A stretch of DNA of 64,000 nt, from assembly GCF_020921035.1 (NCBI RefSeq), contig NC_063159.1:8720501-8784500 (forward strand). The letters are read 5' to 3'. The stretch comes from Rhodamnia argentea (lineage: Eukaryota; Streptophyta; Magnoliopsida; Myrtales; Myrtaceae). The translations under genes and the position numbers were made by a program. Of the stretch, positions 47,341-61,800 are shown one piece after another; position 1 is the stretch's first letter, and the number at the start of each line of letters is the position of its first letter. The notes below the pieces were generated by a model, which made no database searches, was not told where the DNA came from, and was given only the letters and a program-made list of their open reading frames with translations.

Positions 47341-47350
47341 GTATCTCGAC

Positions 47351-47880
47351 TAGACATATCCAATTCGTCCGAACTGCCGGTTCCAGTTCCGGGTTTGGAA
47401 CCGCCGGTTTTTGGGCCCAGGGACCGACGTCGCCCCAACCTCGAAACGACTCTTCTCACGGTCGCAACCGAAACCGTGCACAACACTCCATCGCCCGAGC
47501 CTCGAAGAGGAGAGAGAGGGAGGAGAGTTGGAGGACCAGAGGGGGCGTCATCGGGAGGAGAGAGCTCGCGGGAGCCGGCAAAGGCGGAGACGTGAGCGGG
47601 ATCGACCACACCCATTTCTGCCTTCGGTCCTCACCATACCCATTTCTCAACACCATACCCATTTCTACCTCTCGACATCAAACCCATTTCTCCCTCCGTT
47701 TGTCCTCACCATACCCATTTCTTCCTCGGCTCGTCCTCACCGTACCCATTTCTCCCTCTCGACATCATACCCATTCTTTCCCCCCGGGCCTCCCAGCCTT
47801 TTTTTTTTTTAAATGGGTCGGAACCATGGGCCCGGTCAATGGGCCGGTTCCGGGCCCCTAGTTCCATTTGGCCATGTCTA
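47351..47880. mobile_element. hAT-like non-autonomous element, 530 bp
   Basis: Flanked by an 8-bp target duplication (ATCTCGAC at 47343-47350, ATCCCGAC at 47881-47888, one mismatch). Inverted ends are TAGACATATCCAA on the left and TAGACATGGCCAA on the right strand complement. Block A has an uninterrupted single ATCCCAAC at the same place (near 21490), which is the empty site. Eight-base duplications are diagnostic of the hAT superfamily. The interior is GC-rich with GCCGGTTCC motifs and a minisatellite. No transposase. Confidence 0.85.
47606..47785. repeat. CCCATTTCT minisatellite inside the hAT-like element
   Basis: About eight imperfect units of 20-30 bases, each containing ACCCATTTCT preceded by CACCATA or GACATCA, some with CTCGTCCTCACC. 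All frames run through it, giving spurious long open frames. Confidence 0.7.
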
Positions 47881-48214
47881 ATCCCGACCATATTGGTGTA
47901 AACCGAAAAATGGGCAAGTCTTTTTTTTTTTTTGTTGGTCGAAGGACAAGTCCTTTTTTTTTTTTTTGGTCAAAAGGGACCAGTCAAATTAAGTTGTTCC
48001 TTTTTTGGATTTCGCTCGGGTAAGTCCACTTAGGCCCGTTCAAACTCTACCATTCTCAGCGTGTGTGTGTCTATATATAAAGTCAAATATTTTCCAATCA
48101 CGGATGTGTCTAGATTAGAACTTTTAATCAAAGATTACAATTTTTCACTACCCCCACTGCATACGCACGTTATCACGCTTGAATCCAGCCGGTGATGTGA
48201 AGAGCTTACTTCTT

Positions 48215-49210
48215 AAAAGGCCCAACACCTCAAAAAACCTCTAACTTTAACATTTATGGTAATTATATCCAAAATCATTTTTTGTCTCATAAAAAGCCTC
48301 CAATTTTTACTTTTGTCCCAATTATATCCCAAAATTTTATTTTTATCTCAATTCTACTGGCCTAGTACAAAAAAAAAAAGTTATGTCTCAATTATACACA
48401 AAACTTTTTTTGTCCGATAAAAACCTTCAATTTTTACTTTTGCCCCAATTTTACTATCTTTAACTTTCTGTCCATAATCACCATTAATTAATCCTATGTA
48501 TCATTTTCACATCGTTAATAAATTATACCTCAGCAAAGTTAACATGAAAAAACCATTGAACTTCTATTTTGGGAAAAAGTGTCGAAACAGTCATAAACAT
48601 ATTGCATTAATACCAATTCAGTTTTAAACCTTTTTTTTTTTTGTGCCAATTCAATCCTAAACTTTTTGCATTATTGTCAATTTAGTCCTAAGCCAATACA
48701 ATAGGTTTATGACTTTTTTGACATTTCTCCCTCTTTTTCGTTGCTTGCTTCCCCGCATATTGTCGGGAGATACAGAGTCACTCAAGATGGCGCGTTTCGT
48801 ATTTCCTTCGGCACTCAATAGCCCAAAGAACCACTAGACATGGAGATATTTGGATGAACGATTTAAAATCTCGTCCTCTCTAAAACCTACTGTTTCTAAA
48901 TTTCGAAGATTTATTGATAAGTTTGGCGAGAAAATTCAAGCCACATAAGATTAAGTAACAGTAATTATGGACGAAAAGTTGACGGTAGTAGAATTGGGAT
49001 ACAAGTAAAAGTTTAAAGTTTTTTATGAGACAAAAAAAAGTTTCAAATATAATTGGGATATATGCTAAAGTTGAGGATTTTTTTTGGATATTAGATTGGT
49101 AGAATTGAGACAAAAGTAAAAGTTTAGGGTTTTTTATGAGACAATAAAAAAATTTGGATATAATTGTCATAGAAGCTAAAGTTTGAGTTTTTTTGGGTAT
49201 TAGGCCCTTA
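48215..49210. repeat. Inverted-repeat element (block B copy)
   Basis: Counterpart of 21870-22560 with the same inverted ends (GGCCCAACACCTCAAAAAACC on the left, GGCCTAATACCC on the right complement) but about 300 bases more interior, made of repeats such as TTTTTACTTTTG and CCCAATT.TA. Non-coding. Confidence 0.6.
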
Positions 49211-49400
49211 TTAAAAAGTTAAAAGTTGCAGAATTTTTATTTTTATTTTTTCTCCAAAATTCTTTACTACCACATAAAAAAAATCATTAAAGCTTCACTG
49301 CAAATCAGAGAATTTTCTAATGATTAGATTTCAATTGGCCACTTTGATCACCTTCTTTTCTTTTCTTTTTTTCCAAAGAAGTTGGAATTGAAATTTCAGC

Positions 49401-49492
49401 GATGACACAACGGCACACGTAAGCATCCGTGCAGATGACACAACGGCACACGTAAGCATGCATACAGATGACACAACGGCACACGTAAGCAA
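49401..49492 (+). promoter_or_regulatory. Triple ACGGCACACGTAAGC repeat in the copy 6 promoter
   Basis: Three units, each with GATGACACAACGG followed by CACACGTAAGC, spaced 33-34 bases, 110-205 bases upstream of the start codon. The ACGT core fits plant bZIP (ABRE or G-box-like) sites. This uninterrupted arrangement is probably the ancestral state of the copy 3 promoter. Confidence 0.55.
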
Positions 49493-49522
49493 CGTATGTA
49501 TACCTCATCTCATCATCTCTTC

Positions 49523-49529
49523 TATAGAT
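49523..49529 (+). promoter_or_regulatory. Variant TATA box of copy 6
   Basis: TATAGAT where copy 3 and copy 1 have TATAAAT. The A-to-G change would be expected to weaken TBP binding. Confidence 0.45.
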
Positions 49530-49603
49530 ACACGGGCACTACTTGGCTATGTTTCTCACTCACCATATCCGATTATTGAGGGGAAGAGAGAGAGAGAGAG
49601 AGA

Positions 49604-51111
<1,508 letters not shown>

Positions 51112-51280
51112 GTCGGCTTTCTGTACTTTTTGGTCGGCATAATCTTTTTTCTTCTCGTGTTTTCGAAGTAGATGTGTCTCTTGTAATAATTCTATCGTTG
51201 TGGTTCTTTCTACCGAGTCAACGCCTTCGATAAAACTGGTTCATGATACCAAATTGTTATGACTACTGCTCCTTTTCAGT

Positions 51281-51346
51281 GGTTCGCCGTGCTTGTTTTC
51301 CGGTAGCTATGTCGGCAAACAGGTGATTGGAGTTTCTCGCGAATGA
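51281..51346 (+). pseudogene. Terminal-exon stub after copy 6
   Basis: Twin of the stub at 25981-26047, reading TTCTCGCGAATGAGTCGCTTACTG at its end with TGA at 51344-51346. This version keeps the codon GAA that the A copy changed to CAA. It is carried as part of block B. Confidence 0.65.
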
Positions 51347-51699
51347 GTCGCTTACTGTACTTTTCGATGCACATGATCTCTCATGCTTTGGGAAAACAAC
51401 AGATATATGTGGTTCGGTGGGGTTTCTGCTCCTATGGGAGAGATCAACAGGATGATTCCATTATAGCCGGCGAAGATAATATCATAACCGCTCAATTAAA
51501 ATCACTCATTAGTGTTTTCAGATCCTAAAATGAATCTAAAATCACAAGAATTAATCATAGGAAAGAAGTTAAGCGCACTCATTATGCACACCTGATGCCA
51601 TTTCTCTATATGAGAGGGCCTTCTGTGTCCTCTACAATAGACAAGGCATAAGCAACACTATTAGAAGTTGCGCTATCTGCATAACTATACCTTTTGTGG

Positions 51700-52404
51700 T
51701 TCTCTAATCCTCTACAATCTAGATGGGTCGTTGCCGAATACGGCGTCCTTATGAGCTCCATCTCCTAACCGGTGCTATCCTCTACTCTAGGATGACTCGT
51801 GCCCTCACCAGCCTTGCCGGGACCTCATCGATACCGACTACATGCCCGTGTTATTTGCGAAGCATCTGCCCGAAACTCCACGGTACCATGACCGTTTTCA
51901 CTGCATATGTCTCCTTGCTAGTCGAGAGCCTCATTGATTCATCCAAGGTGCCATTTCTTTCGATGATGAATATGGGCGATTTAGGATCTCAAGTCCGAAC
52001 ACCACAGCCCTGTAAACTTTCACCTTTGGTGCATAGACTAGGAATACGCACTCTTTCCGCCTCCCCGACATGGACATAAACAGGGCATCCAAATACTCTC
52101 GGGCTCGAGTAATCAGCAGATTCACCAGTTCACACTTCCTCTAGAATTCGGTAAGACAAGGACAAATGCTAGAGATTTGTTAATCTAGTGATACACCGAG
52201 TTGACGGCCTCAGCCTCGAAATCTTGTGACAAACTTTTGGTCAAGGGCAAATATTGGGTTCTCTCAAGCAAAGTCTTGTTCTACAAATTCATTTTCCTGT
52301 GGCGCTTCGGGCACGGTGCCATGGTTGTCTATTCTGTTTTGTCCGCATAACTTATCAAACTCACGAGAACAGAACTCTTAGCCTGATATCCATTCTTGAT
52401 CAGA
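51700..52404 (-). mobile_element. Ty1/copia relic, block B copy
   Basis: Counterpart of 26400-27117. The minus strand again shows an integrase-like VYAPKVKVYRAVVFGLE (about 52030-51980). The gag part present in A beyond 27117 is absent because the duplication ends here. Confidence 0.6.
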
Positions 52405-53250
52405 TGACTCAACATGTCTTACCAAAGTCATAAAATGACTTGGGTGAAGAAGGAAGGTCCTCCTCTTCCTCCCAACAACCTAAAAAGCATGAGCACTTTT
52501 CGAAAGTTTCCGTGTCGTGTTCGATACTCCGATACACTTCCGACACTCTTCGACGTATGATCCACATGTAGTTGTGCTCCGGACACACCGGCAATGCACA
52601 AGTTCAACATCCCAACATGCCATTTTGACCCCACGGGATCAATTTTAAGTATTTTCAATAAATTAGAGATGAAAATATAAATTTATAAAAAAAATATTAC
52701 GAATACTTAAATCATATATCTAGCCACCCCAAAATTAATATACTCAATCAGCACAAAAAAAAACACATAATCATGAATCCCAACAAAAGAAAAAGAAAAA
52801 ACTCTCGATAATTTTATATAATCATGTATTTATAAAAATATACATTTAATATACAACATGTCTCAATGTGTCGAAGAGAAACTGAGCTGGCTCTTGGGTG
52901 AAATTCAATCGTTTGCTACTGAACTGCTTCTGTTATTTACCCAAAATCAGGGTAAAGAGTTAAAAATTTCTGCCTGTTTAGAATTCAGTGAAGTGGAAGT
53001 AATGTTACTGTTTTTCTGCATCTAGTTTGGCAATTCGAGCTTTGTCTGAGCTTGACACTGTCATCTTTCTTTTCTTGACTTGAAATGTTTTACAACTTAA
53101 CCGAAAAGGACATTATCACACACATGAGAACTAAGGATCTAAATTCAACAGCAGAGGAAAGCGAATAACACCACCAATTACAGCAGCTTTAGATTATTCA
53201 ATTCAATTCCCCCAAAGAGACATTACATGGAAGCAATGCACACAGCATTA
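52405..53250 (+). repeat. Flanking repeat X, copy 2 (right of block B)
   Basis: Matches 42404-44086 with about 818 bases deleted at 52871-52876. The joint reads GTGTCGAAGAGAAAC. In X copy 1 both deletion edges carry GAA, so this is a microhomology deletion, and it removed the right end of the TIR element. After 53250 the sequence continues into the reductase relic region, taken as the original right flank. Confidence 0.8.
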
Positions 53251-53268
53251 AAAAGGAAACAATTTCGG

Positions 53269-53660
53269 TTTTTTTTTTTTTTTTTTTTTTTTGGGTGAAC
53301 AATCTGATTCTTGTGTTATAGATGTTACTGTCAAGAAGAACCAAACATTTGATGGGAGACATAGTGAATAATTGTTTTGACAGACAGAAAATACAATGTT
53401 TGAAGAAGAATGAAAACAAAAACTTTGGCGAGGAGGTACAATTTTATTGATTGTTGGATGACTTTTTTTAGTCCGATCAGTCACTATCTGACTCCAGAGG
53501 TTTTCACACCATCAGCCTCTGAGCTATCGTTGCAGATCTCACCAACTTCATAGTCCATGTACTCCTCCAAATCCTTCTTCATGGCAAAGCAGACAATTAT
53601 ATCAGCATGGACCTTAAAGACTTCAACAGCCACCCTTTTATGAATTAATCCGAAGCGATG
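53269..53660 (-). pseudogene. Possible retrocopy fragment of an unidentified gene
   Basis: On the minus strand an open segment (about 53660-53486) encodes EHRFGLIHKRVAVEVFKV then MKKDLEEYMDYEVGEICND and a TAG stop. It is followed by an AATAAA-containing 3' region and, at 53292-53269, a run of 24 A. A C-terminal coding piece, a 3' untranslated region and an A-tail without introns suggest a 5'-truncated retroposed mRNA. The AATAAA is about 190 bases before the A-run, which is too far for one transcript end, and no target duplication was found. The parent protein was not recognised. Confidence 0.4.
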
Positions 53661-53689
53661 CTCGAGGGATTACGAGCGTGGCAGGCTTT

Positions 53690-54133
53690 CTCCAATTTGA
53701 GGATACTTTTCAAGAGCGTGATGGCTGTGTTGGATGTACGTCTTCACCATCTCACTAAAATGAATGTATAACAATCGTTGTTAGCTAGTCTCTTCATTTC
53801 TTTTACTCTCCCTGCGAAATAGGTTGCCTTGCTGAAGAACACGCTTGAATTCGACGAAGCTTTCAACTAGGATGATAGAACCGGATCCGCAGTACAATCT
53901 TGAGCAGCCCAAAGCCATAAATGAAGCTGGTTCGAGTGGAAGGTTTCAATGTGCTTGATTATTATCATCTCTATCCAAAGTTCCTGGAGATGGTTTTGCC
54001 TTGGCTCAAAGAGGGCATGATTATCTATGCGGAACACATTGCCCAAGGGCTCGAAAATGGTCTGGCAGCTCTGCTCAGGCTGTTCTGTGGTCGCAACGTC
54101 GGGAAACAGGTGGTCCTGGTTTCTCGCAAATAA
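53690..54133 (+). pseudogene. Reductase relic (exon 4 joined to the end of exon 5)
   Basis: Starts with a decayed intron 3 similar to that of copy 2 (GAGCGTGATG, then TCACCATCTCACTAA). Exon 4 follows at about 53823 (LLKNTLEFDEAFN, then an in-frame TAG). A deletion then removes the rest of exon 4, intron 4 and the first half of exon 5. The frame resumes near QYNLEQPKA, is shifted again, and runs open as [20 protein letters not shown] to VLVSRK and a stop at 54133. It is the last member of the array, next to the convergent acetolactate synthase gene. Confidence 0.85.
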
Positions 54134-54606
54134 GTCACTTGTGTTTTAGAACTGTTTTCTGTTTGTATTTCCACTGCCGATGTTTGCGAGGACTTAGAGG
54201 TTCTCTTTCTTTCAGGGTGATTGTTTGTGAGAACGTAAATGTGTATCTTACAGCCCTAAAATTAAATCGGCAGTGGTTCTCTGTTTTCTGTTTGTCTTTG
54301 CACTGCCTTCTGTCTTCTGAAGGAAATACAAATAACCCATCTACAAGAACTTCCAGACTTCCAACATGCAAATTCCTATTCCCTCTTGGACCAAAAAAAA
54401 AAAAAAAAAATTCCTAGTCCCTCACTAAAAATTACAAAACTACATCCACACGTGCAGCACGCAGGAATAACACGTGAAGCTCTACATTGCTCATCATAAG
54501 TTATTTCTTCCTCACCCATTTAACGGGACTACTCTAGGATCCCTGGCAATTGGCAAAGAAACATTGACCGCATCGAACTTCCCATTAGCACGAGAAGCCT
54601 CACAAC

Positions 54607-55814
54607 TCACAGAGGAAAAGCATATCCACGCAGGTGCTTAGAATCAATGCCCGACTCGCGTACTAATGCTATTCTCCCAGTTCGTGCCACCTGCAACAGT
54701 GGAAAAAGAACCGGCAATTTGATAAGATAATTAGTTATTGTTGCTGGTTAAACATGGTTGAATTTGCAGACCAAATGAAAGCGGCATAATTTTACTTGAT
54801 CAAAAAAAAATTAAAATTAAAGTTCAACAAAAAAAAAAAAGAACCTGAGGTAAGCATAATCTCATGTTACAGGGGGGATAAAGTGGTTAGATGAAGTATG
54901 CCATCTAACACGGGTCTCTCTACTCATAGAAGGTAGTGACTGCCCTCCTTAACTCTGCCTCCTCATCCTCCTCCTCCTAAATCCCACCGTTAATTGTCGG
55001 ATTTGTCAAAGAGTTAACTCTTTATCTCAGGCAAAAAGTTTCTACCTCAATCGCCCTCCTTCAACCAAGCAGACTCAAGACCCCGTTAAAATCCACGCTT
55101 TCTTTTGAAGGGTCAAGAACTGTGTTCTTTCCTCTGCATCTTATAGCTACATTCAGCATCTCCTTCCACAACAAAGTAGGGAAATTTTCTATCTATCGCA
55201 TCTTCTCCCTTACCTTGACAGCCAAGAACTAGCACAAAGGACAATATGGAGCAGTCAAACGCCACAAAGAAGTGGCCAACTAAGAAGCACGGACACTCTC
55301 CGGGGGCCTTCATGTCGGTGTCCGACAAGCTCCCAACACGTGAATCCGAAATCCCGACACGCAAGGGGTTATTTTAAGAAATTTCAATATTTTAGAGGTC
55401 ACAATGTAAATCTATCGAAACCTAATAATGTAAAATCCTCCACCCTAATCAGCTCGGCCCTAATTGCCCAAGCCCTAATCGCCGTCTCTCGTCTCTCTCG
55501 GCTTCTCTCACCCTCTAGTCTCTCGTCTCTCGGCGCTCGCACGTCCCTAATCACCTTGCATTATCTTCCCTATGGCTTTTTTTTTTGTCTTAGTTAAATG
55601 TTAAATTTAATGGTGGGATGTGGATTGCTAGTTTGTTTTTTCTCTCCAAATTTTATAGATTACTAGAATGGAATGTAGTTGAATTTGTCAATTTGAAACA
55701 ATGAATGATATCAACAAATGGTGGATTAATGTTTTTAGCGTAAATTCATTCTAGGCTCTTTTTTTATTATTTATTTATTTGTGGATTTGAGTCAAATTAA
55801 TTTGGATTTTTATC

Positions 55815-55845
<31 letters not shown>

Positions 55846-58800
55846 TGATGTACAACGTGTCCCAACGTGTCGGAATTCTCTATTTTTCGAGAAATGACGG
55901 GTCGGCAAGTCGTGTCGAGTTGTGTTGCATGTCGGTGTTAGTGCTACTTAGAACTCCAGTATGGCTGGGAACACCAGGAAACGAAACTGGAAAATGTATT
56001 AATTGGTGTCTCCAATATCAATGAGGAATTTTGTACACCCACAGTCAAAACACTGGGAGATGGCTTCAGGTGCACTTCCTCCGTCACCAGAAACGCAGGT
56101 TTACAGAACAATTTAGAAGTCATCTGAGGTAAACAGCCTTTGATAACGTTGAACACTTGGAGCACCAATACACAGGCCAGTGAAGCCAAGGTTCTAATCT
56201 AGAGTGTTTAGGTTGTTCAACATAGAGAAATAGCAATAGTCAAGTTGAGAATGAAAAATAAAAACTCTGTAAAGACGAACCTCACAAATGCCATACGGTT
56301 CCAACAACCTCTGCAGCGCAACCATCTTATCCAGATCTCCTGTGAGCTGGGACCAAAATCAATCAAATAATCAGCTTTAACGGGGTAAATGCACATATAA
56401 TGGTGGATGAACATAAGGCTGCAGGTGAAGTAAACGCAATACAAGCACAAAACAAAGTCGTGAACATCCTGTGCTATCATCCACTTCTGATTGATGAAGT
56501 ACTTAGCAGATGAGATTCACATCAACCTAGAAGGATCTAGATTCACTAGCTCTCATAAGTCCTTTTCTTTTGTCTAATCTTAAGATGCACAGTCTTCCTG
56601 AACCCAAAAGATTCATTGGTTCCGACCTTTTTTTCTGCATAGATACAAAACTGATCCCTTAAAAGAACTTTACCATAAAATCCACACATTCTTTCTCAAA
56701 TTTTCATATATTAGGTCAATTTTGTTATATGAGCATCTAGACAAAACGGATGACCAGATTCTTCAGATTAACAAGGAAGACATGCGGATTCTTTCATTTC
56801 GTCTTCCCTACTTTCCTTTGGTTTATTTTGCTTTGAACATTTCACACAAAAACCAAATTGTGAAAATGGTAAATCAACTTCAGTATATGTGCTTGTTGAA
56901 CCCTATTATAGACCTTATTTGTCCATTACTATGTGAAGAGGACTCTCTGGTTGAGCAGTTGAGTTGCTTAGCACACAAATGTTAAATATTTGTCTCATAT
57001 ACTATGTCTCTTAATAAATGTCCATATAAACTTACATCTGTGGTTTTCCATAAATAATTTTTTTTTCTTTTAAATCGAGACTCTGAACTAATGACCTGCA
57101 AACCATTTCCTTGAAGTGTCTTTACAACTTTTGTACCAATTACAGAAGGAAATCGATAGAAAGGATAAGACTATGCAATGAAGAACCTGGCTGATCACAC
57201 AATGTGCTTTCCGCAGAAAATACAATTTCAGCCACTCAAAAAGCCATAAGATTTAGAAAAACATCCTCAAAGTATCCTCCTTTGATAAATTGCATTGTGT
57301 TGAAATATTAGTCGGTGGTATGCTAACTTTGCGAAATAAATTTGTCACAGCAACCCAGGCATTTGAGCAAAGGGAGGGGATAAGTTCTTATGGACAAAAA
57401 AAGTGCTACTTTATTGTAACCAAAGTAATTCACCTCAAGAGTAATTGTGTGGTCAGAAACATCAACGGCCTTTCCCCTGAAAATGCTGGCAATATCAAGG
57501 ACATCTCTCCGAGCAGCAGCATTTACAGCAATCTTTATCAGCATCAACTCACGTTCAGCAAATGGTGCGTGAGTTATATCCTTAACCTAGAGTCAGGACA
57601 GCCCAACCAGTAATTAGACAAGTCATCACAGCCAATTACAAAATCACACAAATTAACTCTGTGACCCCCAGCATCATAATTTCTCATGAGCAGCAAAACT
57701 GCATAGCACTGCAGAGCAACTGTGAAACACTATCCATCTGAGGTAAGAAACAAGGTATTGAACCCCTGACTCCCCCAGACAGGCAATTGACAAATGTCGC
57801 CTGACAGCTGAATTCTCACCTCATGGAGATCTACCAGCTTATAAAGTTGCTGTACCAACTTGCTGATTGATTCATCAGTACCAGGAACCACGGTTGTAAT
57901 GCGAGAGAGTCCTTCCACTTCTGCGTGTCCCACAGCTAAACTCTGATAACACGAAAAGATGTTTGGCAAGTTGAGAACAGTTGAAATGATTAAAGAAGAA
58001 TGAAGAAGTGTTGGGCATAAGACACCAAAGCCAAAATTACCTGAATGTTATACCCCCTTCTTGAAAAGACACCCGTAACGATATTGAGAACTCCAGGAGA
58101 GTCAGTAACGAGCATTGATAGAGTGTGTGACCGAAGTCCACTCATCTGGTGAAAAAACGGAACAAAAAGAACCCGGTCTTGATTTACCCAGTTTAAAAAT
58201 ACTGTTCCATGCCAATGTTTGATAATTAAAATGGATCGTAGAAAGATTAAATCGGACAACGTCATATAAAACAGAAGACTACTGTCATTCCTTCATTCGC
58301 AAAAAGAGCTCTAAAAATCACAAGTTCTTCCTTAATTAGATTGCAACTTTTATGACTTAATTGGTTATATTCAACCACCTTACACATCCACAATTTCAGC
58401 ACATGCCTCATACGCTTCAATTATATGCAATGGTGCGCTATGGCCAAGCCAGCTAGGCTACTATCACTGAATAGTACAGCGGGCAAATGCTGTGCAGACT
58501 GTTCACATTTGCAAGAGGTGCCAATGTGACAGCTATGGATCTAACTCTCTCAGAATCAATTGGAATAGAAAAATCAGTTTGAGGATGCAGAGCTTAAAAG
58601 CTTCTGACAGTTAATGGAGAAACAAATAAGCAAGGGACATTTAAGTAAATACAAATGAAAGCTAAGATCCTTCTTCTCAAATTGTATTAATTAGTGATAG
58701 AATCTTGTCGTAAGCTTTTTTTGGAAGCACGACATAACTTAAGCTTGACAATAGACAAAAATCATTTCTTCCATCTTTTCGACATTTTACCTTCCAAAGT

Positions 58801-61800
58801 TCTACTTTTTCCGAGAACATAGAGGAAATAATAAACTTGCATAGAGTATCTATCGATGTCCTTTTTTGGATACTAATGCCAGATATAAAAATAAATTAAA
58901 CTACATTAAAAAATCAAACTGGTAATCGAGGCATTGTCATACTTCAATCAGAAGACATTCCAGTAGTGGCCTAGTTGTTGATATCAATTTTTAGCGTGCC
59001 ACATTTAAAGAATAAGTTTGACTTGAGCCATGTTCTAGACATAAAACTATACTATCTGCAGACATTATAGTTGTTATCTGAAATCTAATACATTTTCAAT
59101 TACACACAAGATTGGAGTATTTTACTTCAATGACTAACTCTGCCATTTGTTGAACCTTCTAATGAGTCTGTCCCGCTCCTATAAATAATGAGTACTTCAT
59201 GAACTTTCCCGACCTTCATTTTCAGGGACAATTTTCCGAACCTATTATGTTTCCAAATTCAGCTTTGCTAGAGTTAAGCTTGTAATATTATTTTACAGTT
59301 TAAAATTACGATTATTTTTTAATATGTTGGCTTGATCATAACTATGAAAAATGCTTTATGAAGTGTCAATCTTCCCCCTTTTTGGGCATCTCAACTGGAA
59401 CCGAGAAGACATTTTCCTGTTTTTCAGATTTCTTTGGACATTGTCTTCCTTTTTCAGAAAAGGAGATAGCCAAATTTCCAATGAACATGGACCTTGCAGC
59501 CGCTTATGTTTTTCACTAAAAGACAAAATTTGGGGCTGGAAAATATCCAGAATTCTAACAGATCCTATTATTTCTTTCCCTCATCAACCAAATAATACAA
59601 AGTGTTATTGGGGAACCAACTTTTGTGATGTACTTTCGACCATACCATTCTATGAAAAAAATCCAGATGGGCCAACCCTACTTCCCTAGGATACAGTAAC
59701 ATGCATAGTCACAAGAATTTAAAACTGTTTCAGTCGGTCTATTAAGCACCAATATGGACCTAATCTCCAGAATAGTTGCCAGTAAAGAAGAAAAAGAAAA
59801 GGAAAAAGATTCAAACTCTTGGTCCTGATTGCTTTCATTAAGTCAATACACCAGATAATATCACCCTTGAATGGTAAATATAGGTACTAATAACATAGTT
59901 AATATTGCTGATAATATTTAAAACCCTTGAAAGTTGGGGTTTCAAATGTCACACCTCCACTCCACAGATCACAATTAAACTTAGAACTATTAGTCCAATG
60001 CTGTGGCCAGTTATGCAAAATGCACTCAGACAATCCCACCCATAAGGATGTCTCCCTCCACATGATATCAACATTTTTTACATTTCAAGGTAAAAAGAAA
60101 ACGACATTACTAAAACCATATTTAAACCGGTACCTTATCTTAGAACAAAGGTCAGGTCATAAGCAGCAAAGAAAATTCAGAGTTTTCTTACATCTTCATC
60201 ATTGAGATCGCCCCAATGAGCATCAAGCACTTGATTGACACTGAAACCGTCAGTTGGCTCCACTGGGTAAACATCTCCCTTCATTGGAAAACAACAATGA
60301 AAACATATACATACTCAATGAAGTCGAGAAATAACATATCCACAACCAGGAAAAAGCAAAATCATCAAAGAGTATGGCATTCCATCAACTGCCAACAAAT
60401 CCAGACAAATCTTACATTAACAGCTAAAGAAAAGCACAAAATGTATGTATACACCACCATCTACAGTTCACCATCAATTGAGTAACCATCCTTCTTTACT
60501 AAAAAAACTACAAACATGCATCAGAGCTAACTACGAAGAAATTGACTCATTCAAGACAGGTCAAGTCAGTAATAACAAAAAAAGCAGAAACCATGAAAGT
60601 ATTTTAGGATAGCAACATACTAACACTAGCATCAAAGCTTGAAAGCACCTCTTTGCAAGTCTAAGTACGTGGCAGCAGAATGTTAATTCAGATCAACATC
60701 TGCCACCCAATTCATGAGCCAAGTCAAGAAACCAATTACTACAAAACTACAGGCAACAAGTTTCTCATATAAAATCCGCAAGAATAGGGTCTCCCAGATA
60801 GCTAGAAGACTTCAAATAAAAAATGCTGGCTGGAAATATCTCATAGGAACAACCATAGGTAAGCACAAAGATTACACACAAAACACAACCATTAGAAAAA
60901 ACAAAAGAAGAAGAGGAAAATGGACATTATAGAGAAACAACATGCCTTCCAATGTCGAGGAGAAAAATATTTTGAGATGCACATACCCCAACATATGCAT
61001 CAGTTTCACCAGGAACTGTTCTATCTCTAGCACCCGCCATTACAGAATTAACGGGCATGGTTCCTTCCAAATCCGGATAGGAAGCGGCTGAAAATCGCCA
61101 AAATGGAGCAGATGCGCCCAATTTTTCCCTTCTAAGAGCAATCTACAGAAAAAATAGATCTCATTGCTATATAGGATGCATGTCATACAAGCTATCTCTG
61201 TTGACTTACAAAAAATAAAACAGATGTTAGACATGGAATCTAGATGTGTCCAACCTTTCCAGTTCTTGCTATTTCCCTGATGCCAAACTTGCTTAAGTTT
61301 CTTTGCACTGCCACCATCTTTCCTGGATCTCCAGTTACCTAGTCACATGAATCAGCCCATGAGAGCAGCCTTGTCAAGGTCGACACCATTAACATACTGA
61401 CAACATAAATAGTCAAATTACATTATTTCTGCACAAAATCAATATAAGTATGAGGTCAATTGAAGTCCCGTAGATGGCCAACTCATTGCTAGTAGCTATA
61501 AACATGCCAACTTAAATAGCAAATGTAAAAATCATGTTAACCCTGCAAAACAGACGAACATGGACGGTGAACCTTATCCATTTTTGTGATTAAATTAGAT
61601 TGTTAATCTATTCGTCACAACTCTCATTAATTTTAAAAAAACGAAGGAAAAAAATTCATCTTTTGATTCCACAATGATCATCATTAGATGGCAACAAGAG
61701 TTTTTATATGTCTTTTCCGCAGAACCCAAAAAAGAAAGAAATGCCAATATCTATCAGAACCAAAATAGCTTGCCATCTCATTGCACCTTTTCCTGGTCTA

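Noticed and set aside
47310..47861. Plus-strand open frames of 133 and 183 codons
   Set aside because: They are produced by the ACCCATTTCT minisatellite and GC-rich interior of the hAT-like element.
52405..53250. X copies as LTRs of a giant retroelement containing block B
   Set aside because: They lack TG..CA ends, primer site and polypurine tract. The sequence between them is a copy of block A with reductase genes, not gag-pol.
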